Shown here one piece after another: positions 41,312 through 49,302 of a DNA stretch of 54,109 nt (position 1 is its first letter; every line of letters begins with the position of its first letter). The position numbers were made by a program, and so were the translations under genes. The notes beneath the pieces are model-generated. The model was not told the DNA's origin, did not search any database, and saw only the letters and a program-made list of their open reading frames with translations. Source of the stretch: CAYNFH01 sp964396385 (lineage in GTDB: Bacteria; Armatimonadota; Chthonomonadetes; Chthonomonadales; CAJBBX01); the NCBI GenBank assembly GCA_964396385.1, contig CAYNFH010000015.1:1-54109 (forward strand), read 5' to 3'.

Positions 41312-42247
41312 TCACTTGTCTATTATCCCACACTCCACCGGAATGGAGGACGGGATGTTCCGGTCTCCGTGCAGGTAGCGTACGACGACGTTGATGGTCT
41401 GCGTGCCGATGCGGTCCGGATACTGGACGGCGTCCGCCTTGAGCAGGCGTTTGGGGTTATGGATGGACTCGACCGCCTCCTTTGAGCCGTCGTAGCCGAC
41501 GATGAGGAGGTCGGTCCGGCCGGCCTGTTCGGCGGCGGCCTGTGCACCGAGGGCGGTATTGTCGTTGATGCCGAAGATGGCGTTTAGCTGCCGGCCGTGC
41601 TTGAGCAGCATGTTCGCGGCAATGTCCGCCGACCGGGCGCGCTCCCCCTTACCGCTCTGGTCATCCACGATGGCGATGGCCGGAGCCTTGCTTGCGAGCT
41701 CCTCCTTGAACCCGGCGACACGGTCCGAGACGCTGGTGACCTCCGGGAAGTCGATGATGGCCACGTTGCCCTTGCCGTGGAGGAGTTGGACCAACCTGTC
41801 CGCGACCAGGCGGCCGCCCTGCCGGTTGTCCGAGGCGATGTGACACACCACCGGCGCGCCCTCCGCCTTTATGTCGGCGGTAAAGACGGGGATCTTGGTC
41901 GCCGCGGCCTTCTTCACCGCACCGGCCACGCCGGTAGAGTTGACAGGGCAGAGGATGATGGCATCATCCTGCTGCGTGATGAAGTTATCTATCTGGTCCG
42001 TCTGGCGCTTGAGGTCGTTGTTGGCGCTCTGGATGTCCAGGTCGATGGCCTGCTTGGCCGCGGCGTCCTGCATGGCCTTCTTCATCACCTGGTAGAACTC
42101 GTCATCCTCCTTGAGGAGCGTGACGCCCACCCGATAGCGCTTCGCCGCCTGCCCGCCGCCCGGCGCCGAAGGGGCCGAGCCCTTCCCGCACCCCGCTAGC
42201 AGCATCGCGGCCCCGAACAACGTGGCTGCTAGGCGACCAAAATCCAA
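41312..42247 (-). CDS. Sugar-type periplasmic binding lipoprotein
   Basis: About 311 residues. A lipobox MLLAGCGKG follows a short hydrophobic stretch (RLAATLFGAAMLLAGC). The mature part matches Peripla_BP_4 ribose/galactose-type binding proteins (YRVGVTLLKEDDEFYQVMKK, IDNFITQQDDAIILCPVNST, HIASDNRQGGRLVADRLVQL, LNAIFGINDNTALGAQAAAE). The start is unclear: TTG 42247 is chosen because earlier codons overlap the TPR gene, and no good ribosome site exists. The 5' end is itself a GAAAATN array. No ABC permease or ATPase gene is adjacent, so it is an orphan. It is bracketed by identical direct repeats. Confidence 0.8.
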   Translation of the reverse strand: MDFGRLAATLFGAAMLLAGCGKGSAPSAPGGGQAAKRYRVGVTLLKEDDEFYQVMKKAMQDAAAKQAIDLDIQSANNDLKRQTDQIDNFITQQDDAIILCPVNSTGVAGAVKKAAATKIPVFTADIKAEGAPVVCHIASDNRQGGRLVADRLVQLLHGKGNVAIIDFPEVTSVSDRVAGFKEELASKAPAIAIVDDQSGKGERARSADIAANMLLKHGRQLNAIFGINDNTALGAQAAAEQAGRTDLLIVGYDGSKEAVESIHNPKRLLKADAVQYPDRIGTQTINVVVRYLHGDRNIPSSIPVECGIIDK

Positions 42248-42272
42248 AATCGAAAATTGAAAATCGAAAATT
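42245..42272. repeat. Heptamer array GAAAATN x4 at the 5' end of the binding-protein gene
   Basis: Units CAAAATC, GAAAATT, GAAAATC, GAAAATT. It lies 3 nt from the TPR gene's stop codon (42276-42278) and overlaps the start region of the binding-protein gene. Confidence 0.9.
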
Positions 42273-42275
42273 CCT

Positions 42276-44753
42276 CTACCCTCCCAGCCGTTTGAGGGCT
42301 TCTTTGGCGGCGGCGTTGCCCGGGTCCTGCTTGACCGCCTCGCGGTACTGCTGGAGGGCGCTCGGCTTCTGTCCGTTCTTCTCATAGAGCCCCGCGAGCT
42401 TCACGCGGTACTGGGCCGTGAGAGTAGGGGGCAGGCTGGGCACGCGGAGGATCTCCTCGTACATCTTGATGGCGTCCGCCGGCCGGTTGGCCGCCTCGTA
42501 CCGGTCGGCCAGGTAGAGGCGGGTGGCGTAGTCGTTGGGATCCAGCGCCACGGCCTGGCGGTAGGCGGCCAGCGACTCCTCCGGCTTACCTGAGCGGTTC
42601 AGGATCTCCCCGTACTTGCGCTGGAAGACGGCGTCGTTCGCGGCGCGGCCCTTGGCCACCTGGCTGAGGAAGCTGAGCATCGCGTCCATCTGGTTGGCCT
42701 TGCGGGAGGCGGCCTCATACTGCGTGAGCGCCACGATGTTGTCGTTCCGCTCGTTGATGCGGGCCTGGAGGAAGGAGAGCCAGACGCTCATCCGCCCCTC
42801 TGCCTGGTAGAGGTTGGCCAGCTTGCCGTAGGCCTGCGGGTCCTCCGGCTGGTCCTGCAGGGCCCGCATGTAGGCGGAGCGGGCGAGCTCCGTCTTCTTC
42901 TGCTTCTCCTGGAACTCGCCTATCTTGAGCCACGCCCACGCAGGGTGGGGATCCGATTCGGCGACGCGCTCCAGCTCCTGGATGGCCTCCGCCGGCTTGC
43001 CCCTCCGATCCAGCAGGTCCGCGTACTGGGTCCGGACAGCCGTGTTGAGCGGGTTGGCGGCGATCGCCTGGCGGTACTCGGCGAGGGCGGCTTCCGGCTT
43101 GCCCTGATGCTCCAGGATACGCGCCAGAGCGGCGGCGTTGGACGGATCGCTGGGCGCCAGCTTCTCCAGAGCGCGGTACTGGGCAATGGCCTCGTCGTAC
43201 TGTTTCTGGGCCTCAAGCTGGTGGGCCAGCTTCGCGCGCACGGCGGTGTCGCCCGGATTCGCGGCGACCGCGGCGCGATAGGCGATGACGGCGAGGTCCG
43301 GCTTCTTCTCCTCTATATAGAGGTCCCCCAGGGCGGCCTGGGCCTTGGCGTTGCCCGGGGCGATACGGACCGCGCGCTCGATGGCGGCTTCCGCATCGGC
43401 GCTGCGCTTCTGGCCCTGGCGCACCCGGGCCAGCCCCAGCAGGGGCTCCGGGTCGCGCGGGAAAGCGGCGGCCATGCGGGTATAGAGGGCGGCAGCCCTC
43501 TCCGGCTGCGCCTGCTGCTCCTCCAGGTATGCCAGTCCGGCGTAGGCCCGCTCCGGCGGGTTCTTGGCGGCGAGGGCGCGCTGGAAGTGGATGTTGGCGG
43601 CCTCCAGCAGCTCCTGGCGCCGGGGCGCGGCGGTCTCGCCCAGAGCAGCATACATCTCCGCAATCGCTGTGTCGGAGAGCAGCACAGGGTCGTTCGCAGT
43701 GATGGTGAGCGCATCGCGGAAGTGCTGCACCGCCTCGTGGTAGTTCTGGAGCCTATAGTAGATCCGGGCCAGGTTCTGGTGGGCATTGCCCATGCGCGGC
43801 GCCAGGTCTATCGCGTGAAGGTAAGAAGCGATGGCGAGGTCTTGGAGTCGAGAGTCGAGAGTCGAGAGTCGAGAGGCCGGATTCCGTCCGTCATCCGTCT
43901 GCCGTCTGCCGTCATGCGCGTTTGCATCCGCGAGCTGGGCGGCCAGGCCGATGTTGAAGAAGTTGTCGGCGTCAGGCGGCAGGAGGATGGCGGCGTGCTG
44001 GAAAGCGTCCAGGGCGGCGCGATACGCTTTGCGGCGCATCTCAATGACGCCGATGAACATGTAGGCGCGGCCGTTCTTCGGATCGAGCTGGAGGACTCGC
44101 CGGTAGGCCGCCTCAGCCTCCGCGTAGCGGCCTTCCTGGCCGAGCATAGAGGCGACGTTGAACTGCGCTTCCGGGTTCTTGGGGGCGAGGCGGACCGCCT
44201 CGCGGAACTGACGCTCAGCAGCGGCATAGCTGTGCGCGTTGGCGAGGCAGGTGCCCAGCGCGAAGTGCGCTTGCGGGCTATTGGGATCCAGTGTTAGGGA
44301 CCGCGCGGCCTGCGCTCTCGCTTCGCCCCATCGGTGCTGATTCACGTACATGAGCGAGAGCTGGACGTGCGGCTGCGCGAGCTTGGGATCCAACTCGATG
44401 GCCCGGCGGTAAGCGGCCTCCGCGTTCACCTGCTCGCCTCGTCGCTGGTAGATGAGACCGAGATTGATGTAGGCGGGCGCCGCTTTGGGGGCGATCTTGA
44501 GGAGCTCGTGATAGGCGGTGATGGCCCCGTCCAGCTTGCCGTGCGTCTGGAGTGTTGCCGCCTTCTGAAAGAGGGCCGCGGCCTTCACGGCCTCTGGCGA
44601 GGGCACCGAGGCTGGCCTTCGAGCGGCGGGAGGGGGTCCCGGGCGTGCGGCGCTGGGCGCCGGCCGGGCCTGGCCCCCCGCCGCCGACGCACAAAGAGCG
44701 GCAGCCATACCGAGGGCTGCCGCGGTGATGCTTACCTGTACTCGTCTCCGCAA
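42276..44753 (-). CDS. Large secreted TPR protein
   Basis: An 825-residue protein with a signal peptide (ITAAALGMAAALCASAAGG), a Pro/Ala-rich stretch (about 30-55), then some 18-20 TPR units. Examples are AAPAYINLGLIYQRRGEQVN, AQPHVQLSLMYVNQHRWGEA and NAAALARILEHQGKPEAALA. It is probably periplasmic or cell-surface and acts as an assembly or interaction scaffold. A repeat-derived insert of about 25 residues (NPASRLSTLDSRLQ) interrupts one TPR near residue 290. The orphan binding protein follows 28 nt after its stop. Confidence 0.88.
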   Translation of the reverse strand: MRRRVQVSITAAALGMAAALCASAAGGQARPAPSAARPGPPPAARRPASVPSPEAVKAAALFQKAATLQTHGKLDGAITAYHELLKIAPKAAPAYINLGLIYQRRGEQVNAEAAYRRAIELDPKLAQPHVQLSLMYVNQHRWGEARAQAARSLTLDPNSPQAHFALGTCLANAHSYAAAERQFREAVRLAPKNPEAQFNVASMLGQEGRYAEAEAAYRRVLQLDPKNGRAYMFIGVIEMRRKAYRAALDAFQHAAILLPPDADNFFNIGLAAQLADANAHDGRRQTDDGRNPASRLSTLDSRLQDLAIASYLHAIDLAPRMGNAHQNLARIYYRLQNYHEAVQHFRDALTITANDPVLLSDTAIAEMYAALGETAAPRRQELLEAANIHFQRALAAKNPPERAYAGLAYLEEQQAQPERAAALYTRMAAAFPRDPEPLLGLARVRQGQKRSADAEAAIERAVRIAPGNAKAQAALGDLYIEEKKPDLAVIAYRAAVAANPGDTAVRAKLAHQLEAQKQYDEAIAQYRALEKLAPSDPSNAAALARILEHQGKPEAALAEYRQAIAANPLNTAVRTQYADLLDRRGKPAEAIQELERVAESDPHPAWAWLKIGEFQEKQKKTELARSAYMRALQDQPEDPQAYGKLANLYQAEGRMSVWLSFLQARINERNDNIVALTQYEAASRKANQMDAMLSFLSQVAKGRAANDAVFQRKYGEILNRSGKPEESLAAYRQAVALDPNDYATRLYLADRYEAANRPADAIKMYEEILRVPSLPPTLTAQYRVKLAGLYEKNGQKPSALQQYREAVKQDPGNAAAKEALKRLGG
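43847..43918. repeat. Two heptamer arrays inside the TPR gene
   Basis: GTCGAGA x4 (43847-43874) and a second heptamer set TCATCCG, TCTGCCG, TCTGCCG, TCATGCG (43891-43918), separated by 16 nt. Both are read in frame. Confidence 0.88.
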
Positions 44754-44941
44754 CTTCGCTTCCGGGCTCCTACATTAAATAGCTGTATCCAGCTTCCCGA
44801 TTCAGGAGAAGGGGACGGTTGGCTGGATAGAGCTATCTTATCACGAGTGAGCCCACTAACGGCTGGTGAAACGGACTGAGCGGCGGCGACGTATAAGGGA
44901 CGGCGTTACTCTACCCCGTTTCTCTCGAAGGAGGCTTCTGT

Positions 44942-45244
44942 ATGCGAACTCGTTGGAGCGTGCGGGCGCTGACGGCCCTGCTGGCGCTCATCCTGTTGGT
45001 GGGCCTGGTTCCCATGTCCGTGGCGCAGGCCCCGCACAAGAAGAACTTTGCGCAGCGGCACCCCACCATGACCTCGATTGGCGCGGGTTACGCGGCGTAC
45101 AAGGCGGCCAAGATCACGGGCAAGAACCGTGCTAGGGTGGGCCGGAAGAAGAACTTCGCACAGCGGCACCCCATCCTCACCGGGATGGCCGCGGGCATGG
45201 CCACCCACCACATGATCAAGAAGAGCATCAAGCACCAGCACTAG
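44942..45244 (+). CDS. Small secreted protein with duplicated KKNFAQRHP unit
   Basis: A 100-residue protein with GGAGG before ATG and a signal peptide (ALTALLALILLVGLVPMSVA). The mature part is two copies of a ~30-residue unit, KKNFAQRHPTMTSIGAGYAA and KKNFAQRHPILTGMAAGMAT, each followed by a Lys-rich stretch, ending KHQH. The unit carries a central hydrophobic Gly/Ala helix. Strongly basic; possibly membrane- or wall-associated. No family recognised. A good terminator follows. Confidence 0.75.
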   Translation: MRTRWSVRALTALLALILLVGLVPMSVAQAPHKKNFAQRHPTMTSIGAGYAAYKAAKITGKNRARVGRKKNFAQRHPILTGMAAGMATHHMIKKSIKHQH

Positions 45245-45263
45245 CCCGGCTATGACTCGCCAT

Positions 45264-45294
45264 CAGGGGCGGCCCTCAATCCGGGCCGCCCCTG
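45264..45294 (+). terminator. 12-bp hairpin terminator
   Basis: CAGGGGCGGCCC (45264-45275) pairs perfectly with GGGCCGCCCCTG (45283-45294), 20 nt after the small-protein stop. Only a weak T-rich tail follows. Between here and 45448 no gene is seen. Confidence 0.75.
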
Positions 45295-45447
45295 GTCATA
45301 TCTACTCCGCTGCAATCCGGACGCTGCATAGGGTCGCACCGCCGCGTCCGCCTCACAGAGCAAGCCAGCCTCGCCGAACCGCTATAGCGTCTGAAGGAAT
45401 GGAAAGAGGTTCTGCTTCTCCTGCTGTGTGAACCCATGCAAAGCAGA

Positions 45448-45477
45448 TTGACATGGCCTCGCGGGCTGTGCTATCAT
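45448..45477 (+). promoter_or_regulatory. Sigma-70-type promoter of the amylase gene
   Basis: TTGACA (45448-45453), an 18-nt spacer, and TATCAT (45472-45477) give a -35 that is perfect and a -10 with 5 of 6 matches. The LacI-type operator starts 11 nt downstream, covering the start point. Confidence 0.75.
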
Positions 45478-45488
45478 GCGCGCAATGG

Positions 45489-45506
45489 TACTGAACTAGT
45501 TTAGTA
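45489..45506. promoter_or_regulatory. LacI-type operator at the amylase promoter
   Basis: TACTGAACTAGTTTAGTA is a near-perfect 18-bp palindrome (one mismatched pair). It shares half-site TACTGAAC with the operator in front of the LacI-type gene. Its position around the start point suits repression by blocking initiation. Confidence 0.75.
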
Positions 45507-45721
45507 GACTGCTCTACCTGCCGAGCATCCAGCATTGGAGTCGGTCGGCAGGGGAATCCGGCCGCGATGCTCGGATCGCTCTACACACTACACAACTGGG
45601 GATACGCAGGCTCCGCCTCCGCGCGACGTGTCCGCGCGTCGGTCTCTACCACGCAGCGTCGTCTGCTTTCTGCCCGCCCTCCTGGCGGGCAGACGTGTTT
45701 CCGGACCATGGAGGCTCCCTA

Positions 45722-47500
45722 ATGCACCGCAAGATTCGCGTCTTTCTCTCCGCCGTTCTCTGCGCAGCCGCGCTACTTGTGCTCCGTCCCGTCCGCGCGG
45801 ACGTACTGTTGCAGGGTTTCTACTGGGACGTACCCTCACCCGGAGCAGGCAACAGCACCGCCCCCTGGTGGTGGGACCACTTAGGCGCTCAAGCCAATGC
45901 TCTCCGGCAATCCGGCTTCACCGCCGTCTGGATCCCGCCAGTCTTGAAGGGCGCCTCGGGCGGGTACTCAGATGGATACGACCCCTTCGACGACTACGAC
46001 TTGGGTTCCAAGAACCAGATGGGGACCCTCCCCACCCGCTACGGCACAAGAGAGCAGCTTGAGAAGTGCTGCGCCATGTTGCGGGCCAACGGGCTTAACA
46101 TCTACTGCGACATAGTAGACAACCACAGAAACGGAGACAGTGGAGACTACCACTTCCAGTACCTGGATGCATACGGAACTGCAGGGGGCGGCCGCTTCGG
46201 CAAGAGCTACTATGACTTTCATCCCAACGTTCCTCAGGACCCGGACGTGCCGCTTGGTACAGGTGAGAACTTCTCCGCATTCGGCAGGGACCTGGCTCCC
46301 ATAAACGGGCCTTCCCAGTGGATCTACAACGGATTAAACTCGGCTGGAGACTGGCTGACCAAAGCTCTGGATTTGCAGGGGTACAGACTGGATGACGTGA
46401 AGGGGATCTCAACAGACTGGCTCTACCCCTTCCTGAACTATGGAGCCATGTCAGGCAAGTTCGCGGTGGGGGAGTACTACGACACGAACCTGGGGAGTGT
46501 CTCCTACTGGGTCTCCACTATGATGCAGAGCCGTGCCTCCGCCTTTGACTTTCCTCTTCGAGACCAGCTCAAGCAGATGTGCAACAGCCCCTCCACCTTC
46601 AACATGGCCTCTCTGGACCATGCCGGACTGGCCGGTCAGGATCCACTCCACTCCGTCACCTTTGTGGAGAACCACGACACGGACCGCTCCGATCCTGTGT
46701 ACCAGAACAAGGCGCTGGCGTACGCCTACATCCTCACGTCTGAGGGGTACCCGTGCGTCTTCTACAAAGACTACAGCACGGATGCGGGCTGCTATGGGAT
46801 GAAAGCCACCATAGACAACCTGGTCTGGATCCATGAGAAGCTCGCCAGCGGCACCACGGTTCAGCGGTGGAAGAACAACCTGGTGTTCGTCTATGAGAGA
46901 CAGGGCGGTCCGCACCTTCTGGTGGGGCTGAACAACAACACGGGTTACGACTACAGGCTCACCTGCTCAACCGGCTTTGGGGCCAACGTTCAGCTCCACG
47001 ACTACACCGGACATGCTCCCGACGTGTGGACGGATGGGAGCGGCAATGTCTCTCTGGACCTGCCGCCTGCGGTCAATGGGATGGGATACGTCTGCTACTC
47101 CCGGACCGGGTATGGAGGAGGCTTTGCTGTCTCAAATCTGAGCACAACTCAGGAGTATGCGGGAGCACAGGACCTGGACATCAAGCCGGCGGACAATACC
47201 GCGCTCGTACAGGTGTGTCGCGTCTACGTCCAGGCGGGACAGCCGATCTCCGGCGCACTCTACTACGACACCACAAGCTGGACACCCGCCACTTCCATCT
47301 ACCTGGAACTGGATGACCCGAACGGGGGATACGTGACTTCCGGAAGCTACGACACAACTACCGTGCAGGGGTCCGCTGTTACGGCTACAGCGGGGACGAC
47401 CGGCTGGTATACGTTCCAGATCAGGTCATACAACACTCCCGCCGGGAACGCGATGCCAGCATACTGGCTGCGCGCCACGTATACGGCGCCGCAGACGTGA
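45722..47500 (+). CDS. Secreted alpha-amylase (GH13)
   Basis: A 592-residue enzyme from ATG 45722 (GGAGG 7 nt upstream), with signal peptide VFLSAVLCAAALLVLRPVRA. The GH13 barrel (about 27-390) has DIVDNHRN (region I), the nucleophile Asp about 224 in GYRLDDVKG, acid/base Glu about 251 in FAVGEYYD and transition-state Asp about 319 in FVENHDTD. The all-beta domain C (about 400-480) is followed by an extra C-terminal beta domain (about 490-592), perhaps for attachment or starch binding. It would cut alpha-1,4-glucan outside the cell. The promoter has a LacI-type operator and the convergent gene encodes the matching regulator. Confidence 0.95.
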   Translation: MHRKIRVFLSAVLCAAALLVLRPVRADVLLQGFYWDVPSPGAGNSTAPWWWDHLGAQANALRQSGFTAVWIPPVLKGASGGYSDGYDPFDDYDLGSKNQMGTLPTRYGTREQLEKCCAMLRANGLNIYCDIVDNHRNGDSGDYHFQYLDAYGTAGGGRFGKSYYDFHPNVPQDPDVPLGTGENFSAFGRDLAPINGPSQWIYNGLNSAGDWLTKALDLQGYRLDDVKGISTDWLYPFLNYGAMSGKFAVGEYYDTNLGSVSYWVSTMMQSRASAFDFPLRDQLKQMCNSPSTFNMASLDHAGLAGQDPLHSVTFVENHDTDRSDPVYQNKALAYAYILTSEGYPCVFYKDYSTDAGCYGMKATIDNLVWIHEKLASGTTVQRWKNNLVFVYERQGGPHLLVGLNNNTGYDYRLTCSTGFGANVQLHDYTGHAPDVWTDGSGNVSLDLPPAVNGMGYVCYSRTGYGGGFAVSNLSTTQEYAGAQDLDIKPADNTALVQVCRVYVQAGQPISGALYYDTTSWTPATSIYLELDDPNGGYVTSGSYDTTTVQGSAVTATAGTTGWYTFQIRSYNTPAGNAMPAYWLRATYTAPQT

Positions 47501-47503
47501 GGG

Positions 47504-47565
47504 TGGAGTGATGGAGTAGTGGAGTGATCAAATCTGGATGTCATGACTCCATGACTCCAACGCTC
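47504..47565. repeat. Inverted octamer arrays between amylase and LacI stop codons
   Basis: TGGAGTGA, TGGAGTAG, TGGAGTGA (47504-47527) face CATGACTC, CATGACTC, CAACGCTC (47542-47565). The second unit is nearly the reverse complement of the first in rotation. The left array begins 3 nt after the amylase stop, and the right array ends 2 nt before the LacI-type stop. It may act as a shared terminator for both convergent genes. Confidence 0.8.
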
Positions 47566-47567
47566 CA

Positions 47568-48602
47568 TTACCCCGTGTAGCTTGCTGCGGACGCACGCTC
47601 TACGAGTTCCATCGGCCAGCGGTCGTCGATGCGGGAAGCCTGAGGCGTGCGGGACTGAAGCTTGCGGATGAAGCGCTCGGCGGAATGCCGGCCGAGGCGG
47701 GCCACGTCCTGCCGGAATGTGGTCAACGGAGGATCCGCGGCGGCCGCGGCGCCGGTGTCATCGACGCCGACGATGCTCAGGTCCCGCGGCACCTGCAGCC
47801 CGGCCTCTCGCGCCGCGTCCAGCACGCCGAGTGCCATGGCGTCGTTCGCGCAGAAGACGGCGGTTGGGCGCTCCGCCGCCGTCAGTTCCAGCAGGGCGCG
47901 GAGTGCGCGGCGGCCGCTCGCGCGGACGTAGTCGCCCGGCTGGACGTACTGCGGAGGAATCGGGAGGCGCGCGCGGGACAGCGCCTCCCGAAATCCCTCC
48001 TGCCGCCGCACGGCGGATAGCTGGTTGGCGGGGCCGGAGACGTGGGCAATCCGCGTGTGCCTCAGCCCGATCAGGTAGTACGCCGCGTCGTGCCCGCACC
48101 GGAAATCGTCGTACCCCACGTAGTCCAGCTCCGGCAGCTCCGGCAGCTCCCCGTTGATAAGCAGTGCGGGATAACTTCGCGCCGCTACCTCGGTCAGGTA
48201 CTGCTGGTCCGCCTTCGGCGTGGCCACCAGCAGGCCGTCTACGCGCTTACGCTCGAACAGTCCCTTCCACAGCTCCTGCTGGGTAAACCGCGCGTCCGCC
48301 ACCTCCAGCAGCAGCTTATAGCCGCGGTCGCGCACGGCCTCCAGCACACCGTAGAGCAGCCCGGTGTAGTACGGGTCCTCCAGCGCCTCGCGAAAGGGCG
48401 GAAGCACGAGGGCCACGGCCTCTGTGCGGCGGGAAGAGAAGCTGCGGGCAAGCGCGTCCGGATGGTAGTCCAGCTCGCGCATCACCCCGCGGACGCGCTC
48501 TCGCGTCGCGTCGGACACGCCGGGAGCGTCGTTCAGGACAAGGGAGACGGTAGCCTTGGAGACCTGCGCCGCGCGGGCGACGTCGGAGATGGTGACGCGC
48601 AT
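47568..48602 (-). CDS. LacI-family repressor
   Basis: A 344-residue regulator. The N-terminal HTH and hinge (1-60) are ISDVARAAQVSKATVSLVLN and PDALARSFSSRRT. The sugar-binding core (about 62-335) has the FGINxN-type site as VFCANDAMALGVLDAAREAG and LSIVGVDDTG. It probably represses the amylase gene and itself, because matching operators lie at both. The inducer is likely a starch breakdown product such as maltose (inference). It is convergent with the amylase gene. Confidence 0.93.
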   Translation of the reverse strand: MRVTISDVARAAQVSKATVSLVLNDAPGVSDATRERVRGVMRELDYHPDALARSFSSRRTEAVALVLPPFREALEDPYYTGLLYGVLEAVRDRGYKLLLEVADARFTQQELWKGLFERKRVDGLLVATPKADQQYLTEVAARSYPALLINGELPELPELDYVGYDDFRCGHDAAYYLIGLRHTRIAHVSGPANQLSAVRRQEGFREALSRARLPIPPQYVQPGDYVRASGRRALRALLELTAAERPTAVFCANDAMALGVLDAAREAGLQVPRDLSIVGVDDTGAAAAADPPLTTFRQDVARLGRHSAERFIRKLQSRTPQASRIDDRWPMELVERASAASYTG

Positions 48603-48617
48603 TGGTGGAATCCGGTT

Positions 48618-48635
48618 TACTGAACCGGTTCAGTA
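48618..48635. promoter_or_regulatory. LacI-type operator at the repressor's own promoter
   Basis: TACTGAACCGGTTCAGTA is a perfect 18-bp palindrome with central CG, as typical for LacI-family sites. It lies 16 nt before the repressor start and 8 nt after its -10. Confidence 0.85.
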
Positions 48636-48643
48636 CCTACCCC

Positions 48644-48672
48644 ATCATGCGCCAGAATCTCCGGCGTGTCAA
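48644..48672 (-). promoter_or_regulatory. Promoter of the LacI-type gene
   Basis: On the minus strand TTGACA (48672-48667), a 17-nt spacer and CATGAT (48649-48644). The -35 region also lies near a plus-strand -10 (TACAAT at about 48691-48696) for the gene at 48718, so divergent promoters may share this stretch. Confidence 0.6.
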
Positions 48673-48717
48673 GGTGAGCGCTCGCCATGTTACAATGGGG
48701 TCGGGAGGAGCGAACCC

Positions 48718-48951
48718 ATGAGCGACGTGATGACCACCAAGGAGCCGCGCACGGAGGCGGAGTACCAGGCCGCTATTGACGAAATGCTCGCGGAGATACA
48801 GCGGATGAACGAGCGGATGGACGCGAGTCGAGAGGAGCAGATCCGGCTTCAACAAAAGACCAAGGAGACCATAGCCCGCATTGATGCCCTAATGGAGGAC
48901 ACCGACAGGATGCTCCAGGAGATGCGGTCCAGGCACGCGAACCGATGCTGA
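48718..48951 (+). CDS. Small coiled-coil protein (first of a pair)
   Basis: A 77-residue protein; ATG 48718 has GGGAGGAG upstream. It is almost entirely heptad helix (YQAAIDEMLAEIQRMNERMD, RIDALMEDTDRMLQEMRSRH). Its stop overlaps the start of the next coiled-coil gene by 7 nt, so the two are likely made together and may form a heterodimer. No family recognised. Confidence 0.65.
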   Translation: MSDVMTTKEPRTEAEYQAAIDEMLAEIQRMNERMDASREEQIRLQQKTKETIARIDALMEDTDRMLQEMRSRHANRC

Positions 48952-49226
48952 AGCCAGTACTCGACTTTGGGAAGCAGATCTTCTCTCTCACTCGTCGTGT
49001 TCAGGAACATGAGGACAGGTTCGCTGAGGTCCAGCGGCAGGTCGATGATCTCTACGGGCGAATGGAGAAGCTGAACCAGACTGTAAATGGACTGGTGGCA
49101 GAACTCCGTCGGCACGAGGACGTTGCTGAGCGCGACCATGAAATCCTGATCCTCAGGCTGGAGAACCGCCTGATTGCATTTGAGCGGAGGCTCCCACCTG
49201 CTAGCACCGGGGACGATGCAACATAG
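48945..49226 (+). CDS. Small coiled-coil protein (second of a pair)
   Basis: A 93-residue protein with a continuous helix (FSLTRRVQEHEDRFAEVQRQ, MEKLNQTVNGLVAELRRHED, ILILRLENRLIAFERRL). The end is unstructured (PPASTGDDAT). The translational overlap with 48718-48951 suggests a complex. Similar paired small coiled-coil genes are common next to restriction or endonuclease genes, but none is here. Confidence 0.65.
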   Translation: MLKPVLDFGKQIFSLTRRVQEHEDRFAEVQRQVDDLYGRMEKLNQTVNGLVAELRRHEDVAERDHEILILRLENRLIAFERRLPPASTGDDAT

Positions 49227-49278
49227 AGCCCCGTGCCGAAGGAGCTGTACCGGACCGGCCAGTTTTGTTGGATACTCT

Positions 49279-49299
49279 CGACTCACGACTCACGACTCT
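49279..49299. repeat. Heptamer array CGACTCA x3 next to an EmrB-type stop
   Basis: Units CGACTCA, CGACTCA, CGACTCT; the same heptamer in rotation as the array inside dapF. It ends 3 nt before the EmrB-type stop codon (49303-49305). Confidence 0.88.
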
Positions 49300-49302
49300 C
49301 GC

